Of a stretch of DNA of 20,051 nt, positions 6,979-14,709 are shown piece by piece; position 1 is the stretch's first letter; each line of letters begins with the position of its first letter. The stretch is from the IMG/VR virus record IMGVR_UViG_3300009419_000135, positions 1-20,051 of that record; one strand, given 5' to 3'. Position numbers and translations under genes: made by a program. This stretch comes from a virus. The notes under the pieces are model-generated. The model saw only the letters and a list, made by a program, of their open reading frames with translations, had not been told where the DNA came from and did not search any database.

Positions 6979-8313
6979 ATGTCTGGTGGTAGCAGCCAAA
7001 GTACGCAGCAGCTTGATCCTGCACTGCGTGATGCGTTTCTTGGAAACGTAACCCGAGCAACAGGTGTTTCTGAAGGATTGCAAGCCCGAGAGTTTGCTGG
7101 GTTTACTCCTGATCAGCAGCGATCTTTTGCCGTTGCTCGACAGTTTGCTGACCCAAACAGTCAACAGATGCGTCAACTTAACACTTCTGCCAACCTGGCA
7201 ACAAGTGCTGGTTTGTATAGCCCTCAACAGGTTAATGCACAAGATGTGGCCGCCCAAGGCTATTCTGCCGCACAAGCCCAAGCCGCACAACTTGGCCGTA
7301 ATGCAGTTCGTGATGTAAATGCCGAGCGCATTGCTGCTGACAGGGTAAGTGGCGCTAACGTAACATCTGAAGCGTTGGGCCAAATTGCTCCACAGGCTCG
7401 ACAAAATATACGTGATATTCAAGCTGGTTCTTTTTTGAACCAGAACATTGAACAGTACATGAATCCTTACACTCAAGCAGTTACAAACCAAAGTTTGGCT
7501 GACCTTGAGCGTTCGCGTCAATTACAACAGCAACAAACTTCTGCTCAAGCTACTGCGGCTAAGGCTTTCGGTGGTTCGCGCCAAGGTGTTGCTGAAGCTG
7601 AAACCAACCGTGCTTTTGGCGAAAATGCTGCTCGTTTAGTTGCTCAACAAAATGCTGCTGGTTATGAGGCTGCACAAAGAGCCTCTGAGGCTGATCTTGC
7701 TCGTGCCATGCAAGCACAGCAGTTGAATCAAGCTCAAGATGCTGCTACCACACAACAGTCTCTGCAATTGGCTGGTCAATTTGGTCTTGCCAATCAACAA
7801 GCAGGTTTGAGTTCGGCTCAAGCAAACCAAGATGCTTTGCTACGTGCTGCTTTGGCTAACCAAGGCTTTGATTTCAATGTTGGTCAGCTTAATACGCAAA
7901 ATCAACAGCAAACCAGTTTGGCAAATCAAGCGGCCACAAACCAAGCAAGCCAATTTAGTGCTGCCGCACAAAACCAAGCCAGCTTGGCAAATGCTCAGAA
8001 CTTTTTGCAAGCAAACCTAGCTAATCAAGGTGCTGGCCTTCAAGCTAACCAACAACGTCTTGGCGCTTCTGGTCAACTTGCCAATGTGGCTGGTCAAGGT
8101 CAGCAAATGGGCTTTGCGGGAGCTAACCAGTTGGCTCAACAGGGTGCTGCACAACAGCAGTTCTCTCAGGCTCAATTGGATGCAATCCGCAATCTGCCAC
8201 TGGAACAACAACAGATCATCAACCAAGCATTGGGTCTTAATGTTGGCGGTGGTTCTGGTATGCAACAGCAATCTAGTTCACGCCAAGGTTTGCTTGGTGT
8301 TCTCGGCTTGTAA
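6979..8313 (+). CDS. Gln/Ala/Asn-rich internal virion (DNA ejection-type) protein
   Basis: This 444-residue protein uses ATG 6979, which follows GGAGG at 6967-6971; an in-frame TTG 24 bases earlier lies in the previous gene and is rejected. After a short N-terminal segment (MSGGSSQSTQQLDPALRDAF) the chain becomes extremely rich in Gln, Ala and Asn. There are long helical heptad-like stretches (QLQQQQTSAQATAAKAFGGS; LANQGAGLQANQQRLGASG) and no membrane segment. Composition, length and position before two further internal proteins match the first of three ejection proteins in P22-like phages (gp7/gp20/gp16). Homology cannot be shown by eye because the sequence is of low complexity. Confidence 0.78.
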   Translation: MSGGSSQSTQQLDPALRDAFLGNVTRATGVSEGLQAREFAGFTPDQQRSFAVARQFADPNSQQMRQLNTSANLATSAGLYSPQQVNAQDVAAQGYSAAQAQAAQLGRNAVRDVNAERIAADRVSGANVTSEALGQIAPQARQNIRDIQAGSFLNQNIEQYMNPYTQAVTNQSLADLERSRQLQQQQTSAQATAAKAFGGSRQGVAEAETNRAFGENAARLVAQQNAAGYEAAQRASEADLARAMQAQQLNQAQDAATTQQSLQLAGQFGLANQQAGLSSAQANQDALLRAALANQGFDFNVGQLNTQNQQQTSLANQAATNQASQFSAAAQNQASLANAQNFLQANLANQGAGLQANQQRLGASGQLANVAGQGQQMGFAGANQLAQQGAAQQQFSQAQLDAIRNLPLEQQQIINQALGLNVGGGSGMQQQSSSRQGLLGVLGL

Positions 8314-8322
8314 GGAGTTTTT

Positions 8323-9870
8323 ATGCCCATCAATTTTGGCTTATTGTCAAACGCTGCTCTTACTGGTCTTGGTGAACAGGAAAGGGCAGATCTTCAAAAG
8401 CAAGCCACTACACAGTTCTTGCTTGGCTCTTTGTTAAGCAATGACCCTTCTATGGGCTTGCGCTCTGCTCTTAGTGTTCCTGAGCAATACACAACTGCTC
8501 AAAAAGGGATTACTGAGGCACGACAGAAAGCTTCTGATCGTCAAGCTGTTAGTGATTTTCAGAGTCGTTATTTGCCAACACAGTTCAATGAATCTAGCCC
8601 ACAGTTCACAGGACCAGTAACTCCTGATGTTGAGGCTCGTCAAACTGAATTGGCTACTGCTCGCGCACAGGGTTTGCCTTTCAACATCCAGAATGCTTTG
8701 CAGGATGTGTTGCGACTGCCTCCAACAGTGCAAGGTCCAATCCGAGAGACCATCACTGCTTTGCAACCTCGTGTTCAGGGTGATTTGCTGCTTAATCCGA
8801 ACATGGAAATCTTGCGTGGTTTGCCAACTCAAAAGGATGGCGTTGCAAGTCAATACAACCCATTGACAGGTGGCTTCTCTTCTGCTCCAGTGCAGAACTA
8901 TATGCAGTCCAGAATTATGACTACGCCTCCTGAAACTTCTCCAAACACCATGTTGGTTCCAATGCAGGGTGGTGGTTTTACTCAACAAGCTATCCCAGGT
9001 GCGGCACAAGCAGTTGGAACAATTGAGGGCGCTAAGGCTAGAGGGCAAGCAGAAGGTCAACTTACAGAAGTTCTTGGGGCTGATGGCAGGACTTACAGAG
9101 TGCCCGTCTCTACATTGCTTAATCAGCCAACTGGTCAAGGTGCTGGTCGTACAACAACTCCTCAGGGTGGTCCTGCTGGTGCGGCTTCTAAAATCTCCCC
9201 TGCCCAAGAAGCCATTAACCAAGCAGCCGCCAATCGATACAACGAGTTTACTAAGACCGCACAAGACTCTGCTCTCACTGTTGGAGATCGCAGGCGTTCT
9301 GCTGAGTACCTGTACAACGCTGCTGAACAGCTTGACCCCAATAAAGCTACTGAGTTTTTGTCTGGCGCTGCATCGTATATTCGTGCGATTCCCGGAGTTG
9401 GTGACAAGTTTGATTCTTTTGTTGGCAACGTCAGTATGTTCAATAAGACACGCTCTGAGGGTGTGCTTAAAGGTCTGGAAAGCATCAAGGGTAACGCTAA
9501 CGCATTTGAAGGCTCTATCGTTGATAAGGCCACTACTGGTGTGACAGATCCCAAGTTTGTTACCAAGTACTTGTCTGCAATTGAAATTGCCGCTGCCGAC
9601 AAAGATCTTGCTCGTCAGACTTTCTTGGATAACTACACTGGTGATCCAAAGGGTGTGTTTACTGCTTGGCAGAATTCACCTGACAACCCAAGAATCTACA
9701 ACCATCCAAAAGTCAATCAGTTCTTAACAGAACAGATTAGTTCTTGGCAACGTGGCGGCTCACAGGGCGCTCCAGTTCTCCCTTCTGGCTTTACAGCGGG
9801 GCGTAGCAAGTCAACTGGCGCAGTCCAAATTAAGAAACCCGATGGCTCTATTTTCGTAGTAGGTCAATAA
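8323..9870 (+). CDS. internal virion / DNA ejection-type protein
   Basis: This 515-residue protein starts at ATG 8323 after a strong AAGGAG. The N-terminal region (LLSNAALTGLGEQERADLQ; FLLGSLLSND) is helical. The middle (about 60-270) is Gln/Pro-rich and probably loosely folded. The region from about 300 to 470 is helical (YLYNAAEQLDPNKATEFLSG; YLSAIEIAAADKDLARQTF), and the end has a small strand pair (AVQIKKPDGSIFVVG). It lies between the Gln-rich internal protein and the transglycosylase protein. The three together look like an ejection set delivered with the DNA. No enzyme motif is seen. The role is inferred from order and composition. Confidence 0.76.
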   Translation: MPINFGLLSNAALTGLGEQERADLQKQATTQFLLGSLLSNDPSMGLRSALSVPEQYTTAQKGITEARQKASDRQAVSDFQSRYLPTQFNESSPQFTGPVTPDVEARQTELATARAQGLPFNIQNALQDVLRLPPTVQGPIRETITALQPRVQGDLLLNPNMEILRGLPTQKDGVASQYNPLTGGFSSAPVQNYMQSRIMTTPPETSPNTMLVPMQGGGFTQQAIPGAAQAVGTIEGAKARGQAEGQLTEVLGADGRTYRVPVSTLLNQPTGQGAGRTTTPQGGPAGAASKISPAQEAINQAAANRYNEFTKTAQDSALTVGDRRRSAEYLYNAAEQLDPNKATEFLSGAASYIRAIPGVGDKFDSFVGNVSMFNKTRSEGVLKGLESIKGNANAFEGSIVDKATTGVTDPKFVTKYLSAIEIAAADKDLARQTFLDNYTGDPKGVFTAWQNSPDNPRIYNHPKVNQFLTEQISSWQRGGSQGAPVLPSGFTAGRSKSTGAVQIKKPDGSIFVVGQ

Positions 9871-12080
9871 TGGCAACTAAAGACGAAATCTTTGCATTCG
9901 CTGCTCAAGAAGCAGAGCGCCAAGGGGTTCCTCTGTCTTTGGTGCAAGGCGTTATTGAAGCTGAGTCTGGTGGCAAGTTTGATGCTCGTGGTCCTAAAAC
10001 ACGATCAGGAGAAACTGCGTTTGGTCCAATGCAGTTGATGGCTGGTACTGCCAAAGATCTTGGCGTTAACCGCATGGATTGGGCTGACAACATCCGTGGT
10101 GGCGTGAAGTATCTTGGTCAACTGAGCCAACGCTTTTCTTCACCTGAATTGGTTCTTGCTGCTTACAACGCTGGTCCTGGTAATGTGGAAAAGTATGGTG
10201 GAGTTCCACCATTCAAAGAAACCCAAAACTATGTGAAAAAGGTCCAAAACTTTATGTCTAAACCTACAGACGATGATTTTGTTCCATTTGAGGCGGCTAC
10301 TCAAAATGGACGAGACACTGCAATCGATGTTTCTTTTCCGCAAGGCATGGGTGATCAGCAACCTGCTCAACAGGCAACTGATGATTTTGTTCCGTTCTCT
10401 GCTGCATCAGCGCCAGCGCCTACTGTTCGTCAAACTCCAAATGTCACCAACATTGTTGACAGCGTAAGAGCGCAAGCCAATCAGCCACCTAACCAATTCC
10501 TGCAAGACGTTCGTGCCAGCTTCAATCCTTTGGATGTGTTCCGTGGCAAGACAACCACAGGCCAATTGGCAATGGGTGCTGGTAACCTGATCAATACAGG
10601 CATTCAGAATGTCTTGGGTAGTCTTGGAGTTTCTGATGAGTACATGGGCAGAACTCCTACTGCACCCACTCCTGCTGCTCCTACGCAGTCTATCAGCGAC
10701 ATTATTAGTGGGGTTGCTAAAACGGCTCAGGAACGACCCGGACTGCTTGTTGGTAGTCTCGGTACGGCATTGACTGATCCACTCAACTTAGCTCTTCCTG
10801 GTGGCATTCAGCGTTCATTGGCGACTGCCACACCTAGGGTTGTTGCTCAAGCTGCTCCACGTACTGCCACTGCCGTACAGAATCTTGGTTCTGCTGCTGC
10901 TGGTGGTGCTGTTTCCTCTACTGCTGCTCAGTTGGCAGAAACTGGTACTGTCAACCCTGCTCAGTTGAGTAACGAGATACTTGCTGGCACTTTGCTTGCT
11001 GCTCCTTTTGCTGCTACTGGTGCGGCCACAACACCTCGTCAGGTGGCTCCTTTAACGCAATCACAACAAGTTGCTCAACAAGCTGTTGCTCAGGGTGCAA
11101 CACTGCCGCCTTCTCAAGTCAATCCTACGATTTTGAATCGATTGCTTGAGGGTTTTTCTGGCAAACAACAGACAAGTCAGGTTGCTTCTATCAAGAATCA
11201 GGAAGTCATCAACACTCAGGCTCGTAAGTCTTTGGGTCTTGCTCCTGATACACCGATCACTCCTCAAGTTTTGCAGCAGTACCGGGAAGTCAAAGGTCAA
11301 GCCTACGATGCTTTGAGGTCCAACCCTGCTTACTACACAGATCGCACATTTATTGGTGATGTCAATAAGCGTATTGCTGATTTGCAAAAGCTTGCTAACA
11401 CTACAGATGTCAGTGCTGAACTCAATGTTCTTAACGGACTTAAGCAGCTTAGTTTTAATGGCGATGGTCTGGTTGAGCAAATTAAAAGGTTGCGAGGTGA
11501 TGCTGAAACAAACTTATCATCTGGCGATGCAAGAAATATAAGCTTGGGAAGGGCGCAAAAGTTTGCTTCTCAACAACTTGAAGATCTTGCAGAACGTAAC
11601 CTGCAAAAGTTCAATCAACCCGATGTGATGAGTAACTTTAAACAGGCTCGTCAAGACATTGCCAAGAGCTACACCATTGAGAAATCATTGAATGCGGCCA
11701 CTGGTGATGTATCTGGTGCTAAGTTGGGTCAACGTGCTGCTGCTGGAAAGATTGTTCCTGCTGAACTTCAGGCCGTATCTAACGCTGCTGCTGCCTTTCC
11801 AACTGCCTTCCAGAACGTAGCAAGGATTGGTAGTGTTCCCGGCATAAGCCCACTTGATGTTGGTGCTGCTGGTGTTGCCGCTGCTAGTTCTGGTAACCCA
11901 AGCTTGTTGGCCGCTGTTGCTGGTCGGCCATTGGTTCGTTCTGCAATTACAAGCGCACCCTTCCAGAATCGGATGTTGCCAAACACAACTCCTAGAGTCC
12001 CAGGATTGCTAAACAGGATTACCACCGATCCATTAGCCAACTACGGAATTGGAATGTTGCCTCAGTACGGTGTGCAATGA
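9870..12080 (+). CDS. internal virion protein with N-terminal lytic transglycosylase domain
   Basis: This 736-residue protein starts at ATG 9870, overlapping the previous TAA. Residues 1-130 form a GH23/SLT lytic transglycosylase domain: VIEAESGG with probable catalytic Glu32, FGPMQLMAGTAKDLGV (51-66), then LAAYNAGPGNVEKYGG (96-111) and TQNYVKKV. This domain would cut peptidoglycan to let DNA pass the wall on entry, as in T7 gp16. A linker holds two copies of DDFVPF (135-140, 171-176). A long Ala/Thr/Pro-rich, partly hydrophobic region follows (about 200-420), then helical regions (about 440-640) and an Ala/Gly-rich end. No signal peptide is present, which fits a virion component more than a secreted enzyme. 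Confidence 0.9.
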   Translation: MATKDEIFAFAAQEAERQGVPLSLVQGVIEAESGGKFDARGPKTRSGETAFGPMQLMAGTAKDLGVNRMDWADNIRGGVKYLGQLSQRFSSPELVLAAYNAGPGNVEKYGGVPPFKETQNYVKKVQNFMSKPTDDDFVPFEAATQNGRDTAIDVSFPQGMGDQQPAQQATDDFVPFSAASAPAPTVRQTPNVTNIVDSVRAQANQPPNQFLQDVRASFNPLDVFRGKTTTGQLAMGAGNLINTGIQNVLGSLGVSDEYMGRTPTAPTPAAPTQSISDIISGVAKTAQERPGLLVGSLGTALTDPLNLALPGGIQRSLATATPRVVAQAAPRTATAVQNLGSAAAGGAVSSTAAQLAETGTVNPAQLSNEILAGTLLAAPFAATGAATTPRQVAPLTQSQQVAQQAVAQGATLPPSQVNPTILNRLLEGFSGKQQTSQVASIKNQEVINTQARKSLGLAPDTPITPQVLQQYREVKGQAYDALRSNPAYYTDRTFIGDVNKRIADLQKLANTTDVSAELNVLNGLKQLSFNGDGLVEQIKRLRGDAETNLSSGDARNISLGRAQKFASQQLEDLAERNLQKFNQPDVMSNFKQARQDIAKSYTIEKSLNAATGDVSGAKLGQRAAAGKIVPAELQAVSNAAAAFPTAFQNVARIGSVPGISPLDVGAAGVAAASSGNPSLLAAVAGRPLVRSAITSAPFQNRMLPNTTPRVPGLLNRITTDPLANYGIGMLPQYGVQ

Positions 12081-12169
12081 AAGATCTTGCTGTTGCCATT
12101 TTGGGAGCAGCAGTTCTTACGGGGTTTGTCCTCTATTGTCTCCGTATTCTCACTTGGGCATTTTCATGA
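12077..12169 (+). CDS. tiny one-helix membrane protein (30 residues)
   Basis: ATG 12077 overlaps the stop of the transglycosylase gene as ATGA, and the frame runs 30 codons to TGA 12167-12169. The product starts MKDLAVAILGAAVLTGFVLY and is one hydrophobic helix of about 20 residues with a charged N-terminus and a CLR turn. It overlaps the next tiny gene by ATGA as well, so both are probably made by translational coupling. Position at the start of the membrane/lysis group suggests a lysis or membrane-modifying role, but no family is recognised. The main evidence is the double overlap and a clean membrane helix. Confidence 0.6.
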   Translation: MKDLAVAILGAAVLTGFVLYCLRILTWAFS

Positions 12170-12246
12170 GAGTGAAACTTGCTATCGGTATTGTTGTTGT
12201 GTGGTGGCTACTACAGGTCGCCTTAGTTGTTGTTAGGGGGCTGTAA
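12166..12246 (+). CDS. tiny one-helix membrane protein (26 residues)
   Basis: ATG 12166 overlaps the previous stop (ATGA), and the frame ends at TAA 12244-12246, itself overlapping the next ATG (TAATG). The product begins with a basic MRVK and continues as one hydrophobic helix including IVVVWWLL, ending RGL. A basic N-terminus followed by a helix would place it in the inner membrane. An in-frame ATG exists far upstream at 12049, but that reading would overlap the end of the transglycosylase gene and yield an unlikely Cys-rich leader. Function is unknown; a small holin-like or regulatory membrane peptide is possible. Confidence 0.6.
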   Translation: MRVKLAIGIVVVWWLLQVALVVVRGL

Positions 12247-12737
12247 TGATCGATCCAATTTCTGCTATGGCCGCAGTAAGTGCTGCTGTCAACATGATCA
12301 AAAAGGCATCAGCGACTGTTGATGATGTTTCAAGCCTTGGTCCGCTGATCGGCAAGTACTTTGATGCCAAGCACACGGCCACTAAGGCAGCGCAAGAGGC
12401 CAAGAAGGCTGGTGGCTCCAACATGGGTAAGGCCATCGAGATCGAGCTGGCGCTGAAGGCCCAAAGGGATTTCGAGGAACAGCTCAAGGGGATGTTCTTT
12501 TCCACCAACAACATGGACATCTGGAACAACATCCAGCAGCGTGTTGCGGAGATGAACCAAGAGGATGTTGCCGAGCAGCGCAGAGAAGCTGCCCGTGCAG
12601 TCAACGCAGCCAAGAGACGCAAAGAGGTGATTGAGTTGACCATTGCCATCACGCTCATCTCTGTCATTGCGATCATCCTCTTCTGGGGCATTCTGGAAAT
12701 TGTCTTTTACTGTTCTGACTACGGGTGCGGTTCATGA
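12246..12737 (+). CDS. membrane-anchored coiled-coil phage protein
   Basis: This 163-residue protein starts at ATG 12246 in TAATG. The N-terminus MIDPISAMAAVSAAVNMIKK resembles a family of short phage proteins seen just before lysis genes in aquatic phages. Residues 40-128 are mostly charged helix (AKHTATKAAQEAKKAGG; EQRREAARAVNAAKRRKE), probably coiled coil. One hydrophobic helix spans about 130-155 (LTIAITLISVIAIILFWGIL), followed by a Cys-containing end. The long soluble helical part would lie in the cytoplasm or be packaged. It is immediately followed by other small membrane genes. Function unknown; family resemblance is from memory. Confidence 0.8.
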   Translation: MIDPISAMAAVSAAVNMIKKASATVDDVSSLGPLIGKYFDAKHTATKAAQEAKKAGGSNMGKAIEIELALKAQRDFEEQLKGMFFSTNNMDIWNNIQQRVAEMNQEDVAEQRREAARAVNAAKRRKEVIELTIAITLISVIAIILFWGILEIVFYCSDYGCGS

Positions 12738-12738
12738 C

Positions 12739-12897
12739 ATGGACAAGTGGAAAGAAGCCAAAGATGGTTTTGACAAGTGGATTAAAATCAACTGCTACCT
12801 TGCCTTCATTTGGGTGGGGTTTAAGTTTCTTCAGTTCTTGCCACCAGAGATCGCCAACCGAGTCATTGAAGCCTTCTTGGAGAAACTAGGCATATGA
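12739..12897 (+). CDS. small one-helix membrane protein (52 residues)
   Basis: ATG 12739 is one base after the previous stop, and the frame ends at TGA 12895-12897, overlapping the next ATG as ATGA. The product has an amphipathic start (MDKWKEAKDGFDKWIKIN), one hydrophobic helix (CYLAFIWVGFKFLQFL) and a helical end (ANRVIEAFLEKLGI). A second ATG at 12734 opens another frame of similar length but gives a Ser/Thr-rich chain with no pattern. No strong ribosome binding site is seen, so coupling is assumed. It may be a lysis accessory or small holin-like protein; no family is recognised. Confidence 0.65.
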   Translation: MDKWKEAKDGFDKWIKINCYLAFIWVGFKFLQFLPPEIANRVIEAFLEKLGI

Positions 12898-13103
12898 AAA
12901 TTGCACTGATTTTTGTTTTGCTGGCGCTGGTGGGGTGTGAAAACACTTACCGCTATGCTTGCCAAAACCCGGACAATTTCCACAAGCCTGAATGCTCCAA
13001 GCCTCGGTGCTTGTTCACTCAAGACTGTCCAGAATATTTGGTAGCACCTATCTTGGAGAAGCAAATTGACGCAACAAAACCAGCCGAGCCAGTTAAGCCA
13101 TGA
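12894..13103 (+). CDS. small Cys-rich phage lipoprotein
   Basis: This 69-residue protein starts at ATG 12894 (ATGA overlap). The N-terminus MKIALIFVLLALVGC is a lipoprotein signal with lipobox LVGC and lipid-bearing Cys15. The mature part begins ENTYRYACQNPDNFHKPEC and contains four more cysteines (23, 34, 39, 45), which could form disulfides in the periplasm. The .YRY.CQ.P.N...PEC pattern recurs in small lipoproteins next to lysis genes of aquatic phages, as far as I recall. It differs from the proline-rich Rz1 encoded farther on, so the phage carries two lipoproteins in this cluster. Role unknown. Confidence 0.8.
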   Translation: MKIALIFVLLALVGCENTYRYACQNPDNFHKPECSKPRCLFTQDCPEYLVAPILEKQIDATKPAEPVKP

Positions 13104-13596
13104 AGATCGGTTAAGTGCCGAGGCCATTGAGGTCAGGGTATGGGGCTTTGTGGTCATCATGATCACACTGATCCTGGCTGGCATCGTCTTTGCCTTGCTG
13201 TACTCAGTCACCTTTGTGACGCAGCCGATCAAATCAATGGCCCCCATCGACCAGGCTTACACCAAGATGCTCAACGACATCGTGCTACTGATCGTGGGTG
13301 GCATCGGCGGCATTGTGGGTAAGCGTGCTGTGTCTGGTGCTGTGAATGCCATGAGGTCAACACCTCCACCACCACCCATGCAGCACTATGGGAATTATTC
13401 GCCACATACCCACAGCTACGCATTACAAGCGCAGCCTGCGCCCAATGCAATGCCTGACTTCAACTGGATGGGCTACAAGAATCCCGAGTTGGACGAGACA
13501 TGGACACCTGGACCACCTCCTACAACACCACCAGAGCATCAAGAGCCTGATGATGAACGCGCAGAAATAGCACTTGCTCGTAAGGAATCATTATGA
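13066..13596 (+). CDS. two-helix membrane protein with proline-rich tail, TTG start
   Basis: The frame opens with TTG at 13066, seven bases after GGAG (13055-13058), and overlaps the lipoprotein gene by 38 bases. No ATG occurs before the first membrane helix, so a TTG start is the best reading; it gives 176 residues. Helix one is about 26-50 (VWGFVVIMITLILAGIVFAL), helix two about 70-86 (DIVLLIVGGIGGIVG), joined by a short loop with APIDQAYTKML. The C-terminal half is Pro/His-rich (STPPPPPM, PGPPPTTPP) and probably unstructured. Two helices before Rz and endolysin would fit a holin, but the long tail is unusual, so the role is open. Confidence 0.78.
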   Translation: MTQQNQPSQLSHEDRLSAEAIEVRVWGFVVIMITLILAGIVFALLYSVTFVTQPIKSMAPIDQAYTKMLNDIVLLIVGGIGGIVGKRAVSGAVNAMRSTPPPPPMQHYGNYSPHTHSYALQAQPAPNAMPDFNWMGYKNPELDETWTPGPPPTTPPEHQEPDDERAEIALARKESL

Positions 13597-14108
13597 CATC
13601 CATACAGCGCACAGGTATAGCAGTGCTGCTGGTGCTGCTTGCCCTATTTGGAATCTACAAATACGGCTATAAAAGTGGCTGGGGTGATCGTGATGTCGAG
13701 ATGCAAGCTGAGATCGCCAAGAAGAATGAGGAGTCCCGAGCCAAAGAGCAATCAATGGCAAAGGTTGTTGCTGACAAAGAAACTGAACTGAGAAAGGCCA
13801 ATGATGTTGTTGCTAAAAAACAAACTGATCTTAATAAGCTCATTGCTGCTGGTAGGGTGCGGCTCCCCTCCCCAAGTTGCGTACAAGCCACCCCAAATCC
13901 CCCCGTTGCCGCCAGAGATAGCAATGAAGCGGGAAGCAAACCTAGTGGACCGCCTGACCAAGCTCCTAGTGATCCAGGACAGTCCGAGCGCGAAACCTTG
14001 AGACTGATTGCAGAGATTGCAGCGGAAGGCGACAAAGCTATCAACCAGCTAAATGCTTGTGTGGCAGCTTACGAAAACATGAGGAGCATCATCAATGGTA
14101 ACAACTGA
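13593..14108 (+). CDS. Rz: Rz-like inner-membrane spanin
   Basis: This 171-residue protein starts at ATG 13593 in an ATGA overlap, with AAGGA just upstream. It has one N-terminal membrane helix (about 8-24, IAVLLVLLALFGIYKYGYK) as a signal anchor, then a charged periplasmic coiled coil (about 32-86, with KNEESRAKEQSMAKVVADKE). A Pro/Ser-rich stretch follows at about 91-130 and a final helix with one Cys. This is the plan of i-spanin Rz, which with Rz1 joins inner and outer membranes and fuses them at the last step of lysis. A second gene lies wholly inside it in another frame and encodes the matching Rz1, which strongly supports the assignment. Confidence 0.88.
   Translation: MTSIQRTGIAVLLVLLALFGIYKYGYKSGWGDRDVEMQAEIAKKNEESRAKEQSMAKVVADKETELRKANDVVAKKQTDLNKLIAAGRVRLPSPSCVQATPNPPVAARDSNEAGSKPSGPPDQAPSDPGQSERETLRLIAEIAAEGDKAINQLNACVAAYENMRSIINGNN
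13801..14001 (+). CDS. Rz1: Rz1-like outer-membrane spanin lipoprotein, nested in Rz
   Basis: This frame lies entirely within the Rz-like gene, shifted +1. From ATG 13801 (66 residues; a second ATG follows at 13804) it gives a lipoprotein signal, LILISSLLLVGC, with lipobox LVGC and lipid-bearing Cys20. The mature part of 47 residues is proline-rich (PPQVAYKPPQIPPLPPEIAM), as is typical of Rz1 o-spanins. GAAAGG lies just before the start. Nesting of Rz1 inside Rz in the +1 frame is the classical lambda arrangement. The Pro-rich segment of Rz1 is encoded by the same bases as the Ser/Pro-rich segment of Rz, which explains the odd composition there. Confidence 0.9.
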   Translation: MMLLLKNKLILISSLLLVGCGSPPQVAYKPPQIPPLPPEIAMKREANLVDRLTKLLVIQDSPSAKP

Positions 14109-14709
14109 TCAACTAAAACAACTACACATTGCGCCTGAGTGGGCTGATGCGCTGAACCACACATTTCAGCGGTTTGGCATCACAAGCCCTATGCAAATGG
14201 CCGCATTCATTGGTCAATGTGGTCATGAGAGTGCAAACTTCAGGGTGTTGGAAGAGAACCTGAATTACCGTGCTGCCACCCTGTTAAAGTTGTTCCCCCG
14301 TACACCTCGTAGAACATGGGGATTTACACCTGAAGAAGCTGCTGCTTATGAGCGTCAACCAAAGAAGATTGAAAACCGTATTTACAGTAACCGTATGTCA
14401 AATCGGGATGAGGCTTCTGGTGATGGCTATAGGTTTCGTGGCCGTGGTTGTATTCAGCTAACTGGTACTGCCAACTATCACCATGCTGGTAAGGCTTTGG
14501 GTGTGGACTTCATCATGGAGCCTGACTTGGTTGCTACACCTCAGTACGCTGCTCTGACTGCTGGGTGGTTTTGGGATACCCAGAAGCTCAACGCAATTGC
14601 TGAGTCTGGGAATCACTTGGCTCTGACAAAGAAAATCAATGGCGGCACTATCGGCCTTGATGACCGAATCAAGCACACCAATCAAGCTTTGGCATTGTTT
14701 GGCGGTTAA
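14095..14709 (+). CDS. GH19 chitinase-like endolysin
   Basis: This 204-residue protein starts at ATG 14095, eight bases after AGGAG (14082-14086) and 14 bases inside the end of Rz. It is a glycoside hydrolase 19 domain over almost its whole length. Visible motifs are FIGQCGHESANFRVLEENLN with probable catalytic Glu45 and Glu54, and FRGRGCIQLTGTANY (114-128). The domain ends with W..DTQKLNAIAESG and KINGGTIGLDDR. In phages this family cuts the peptidoglycan sugar backbone. There is no signal peptide, so export would need a holin. Its stop codon shares TTAA with the stop of the convergent gene. Confidence 0.93.
   Translation: MVTTDQLKQLHIAPEWADALNHTFQRFGITSPMQMAAFIGQCGHESANFRVLEENLNYRAATLLKLFPRTPRRTWGFTPEEAAAYERQPKKIENRIYSNRMSNRDEASGDGYRFRGRGCIQLTGTANYHHAGKALGVDFIMEPDLVATPQYAALTAGWFWDTQKLNAIAESGNHLALTKKINGGTIGLDDRIKHTNQALALFGG

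Noticed and set aside
6952-7521. Minus-strand open frame of 189 codons opposite the Gln-rich gene
   Set aside because: It is a shadow frame caused by the CAA/CAG-rich coding strand; the product shows no domain pattern.
8434-9264. Long minus-strand open frame of 276 codons
   Set aside because: It is antisense to the ejection-protein gene, has low-complexity Ser/Cys/Leu composition and no ribosome binding site; the plus-strand gene explains it.
12734-12889. Alternative frame from ATG 12734 of about 50 codons
   Set aside because: It gives a Ser/Thr/Lys-rich chain without pattern, whereas the frame from 12739 has a clean membrane helix and overlaps the next gene properly.
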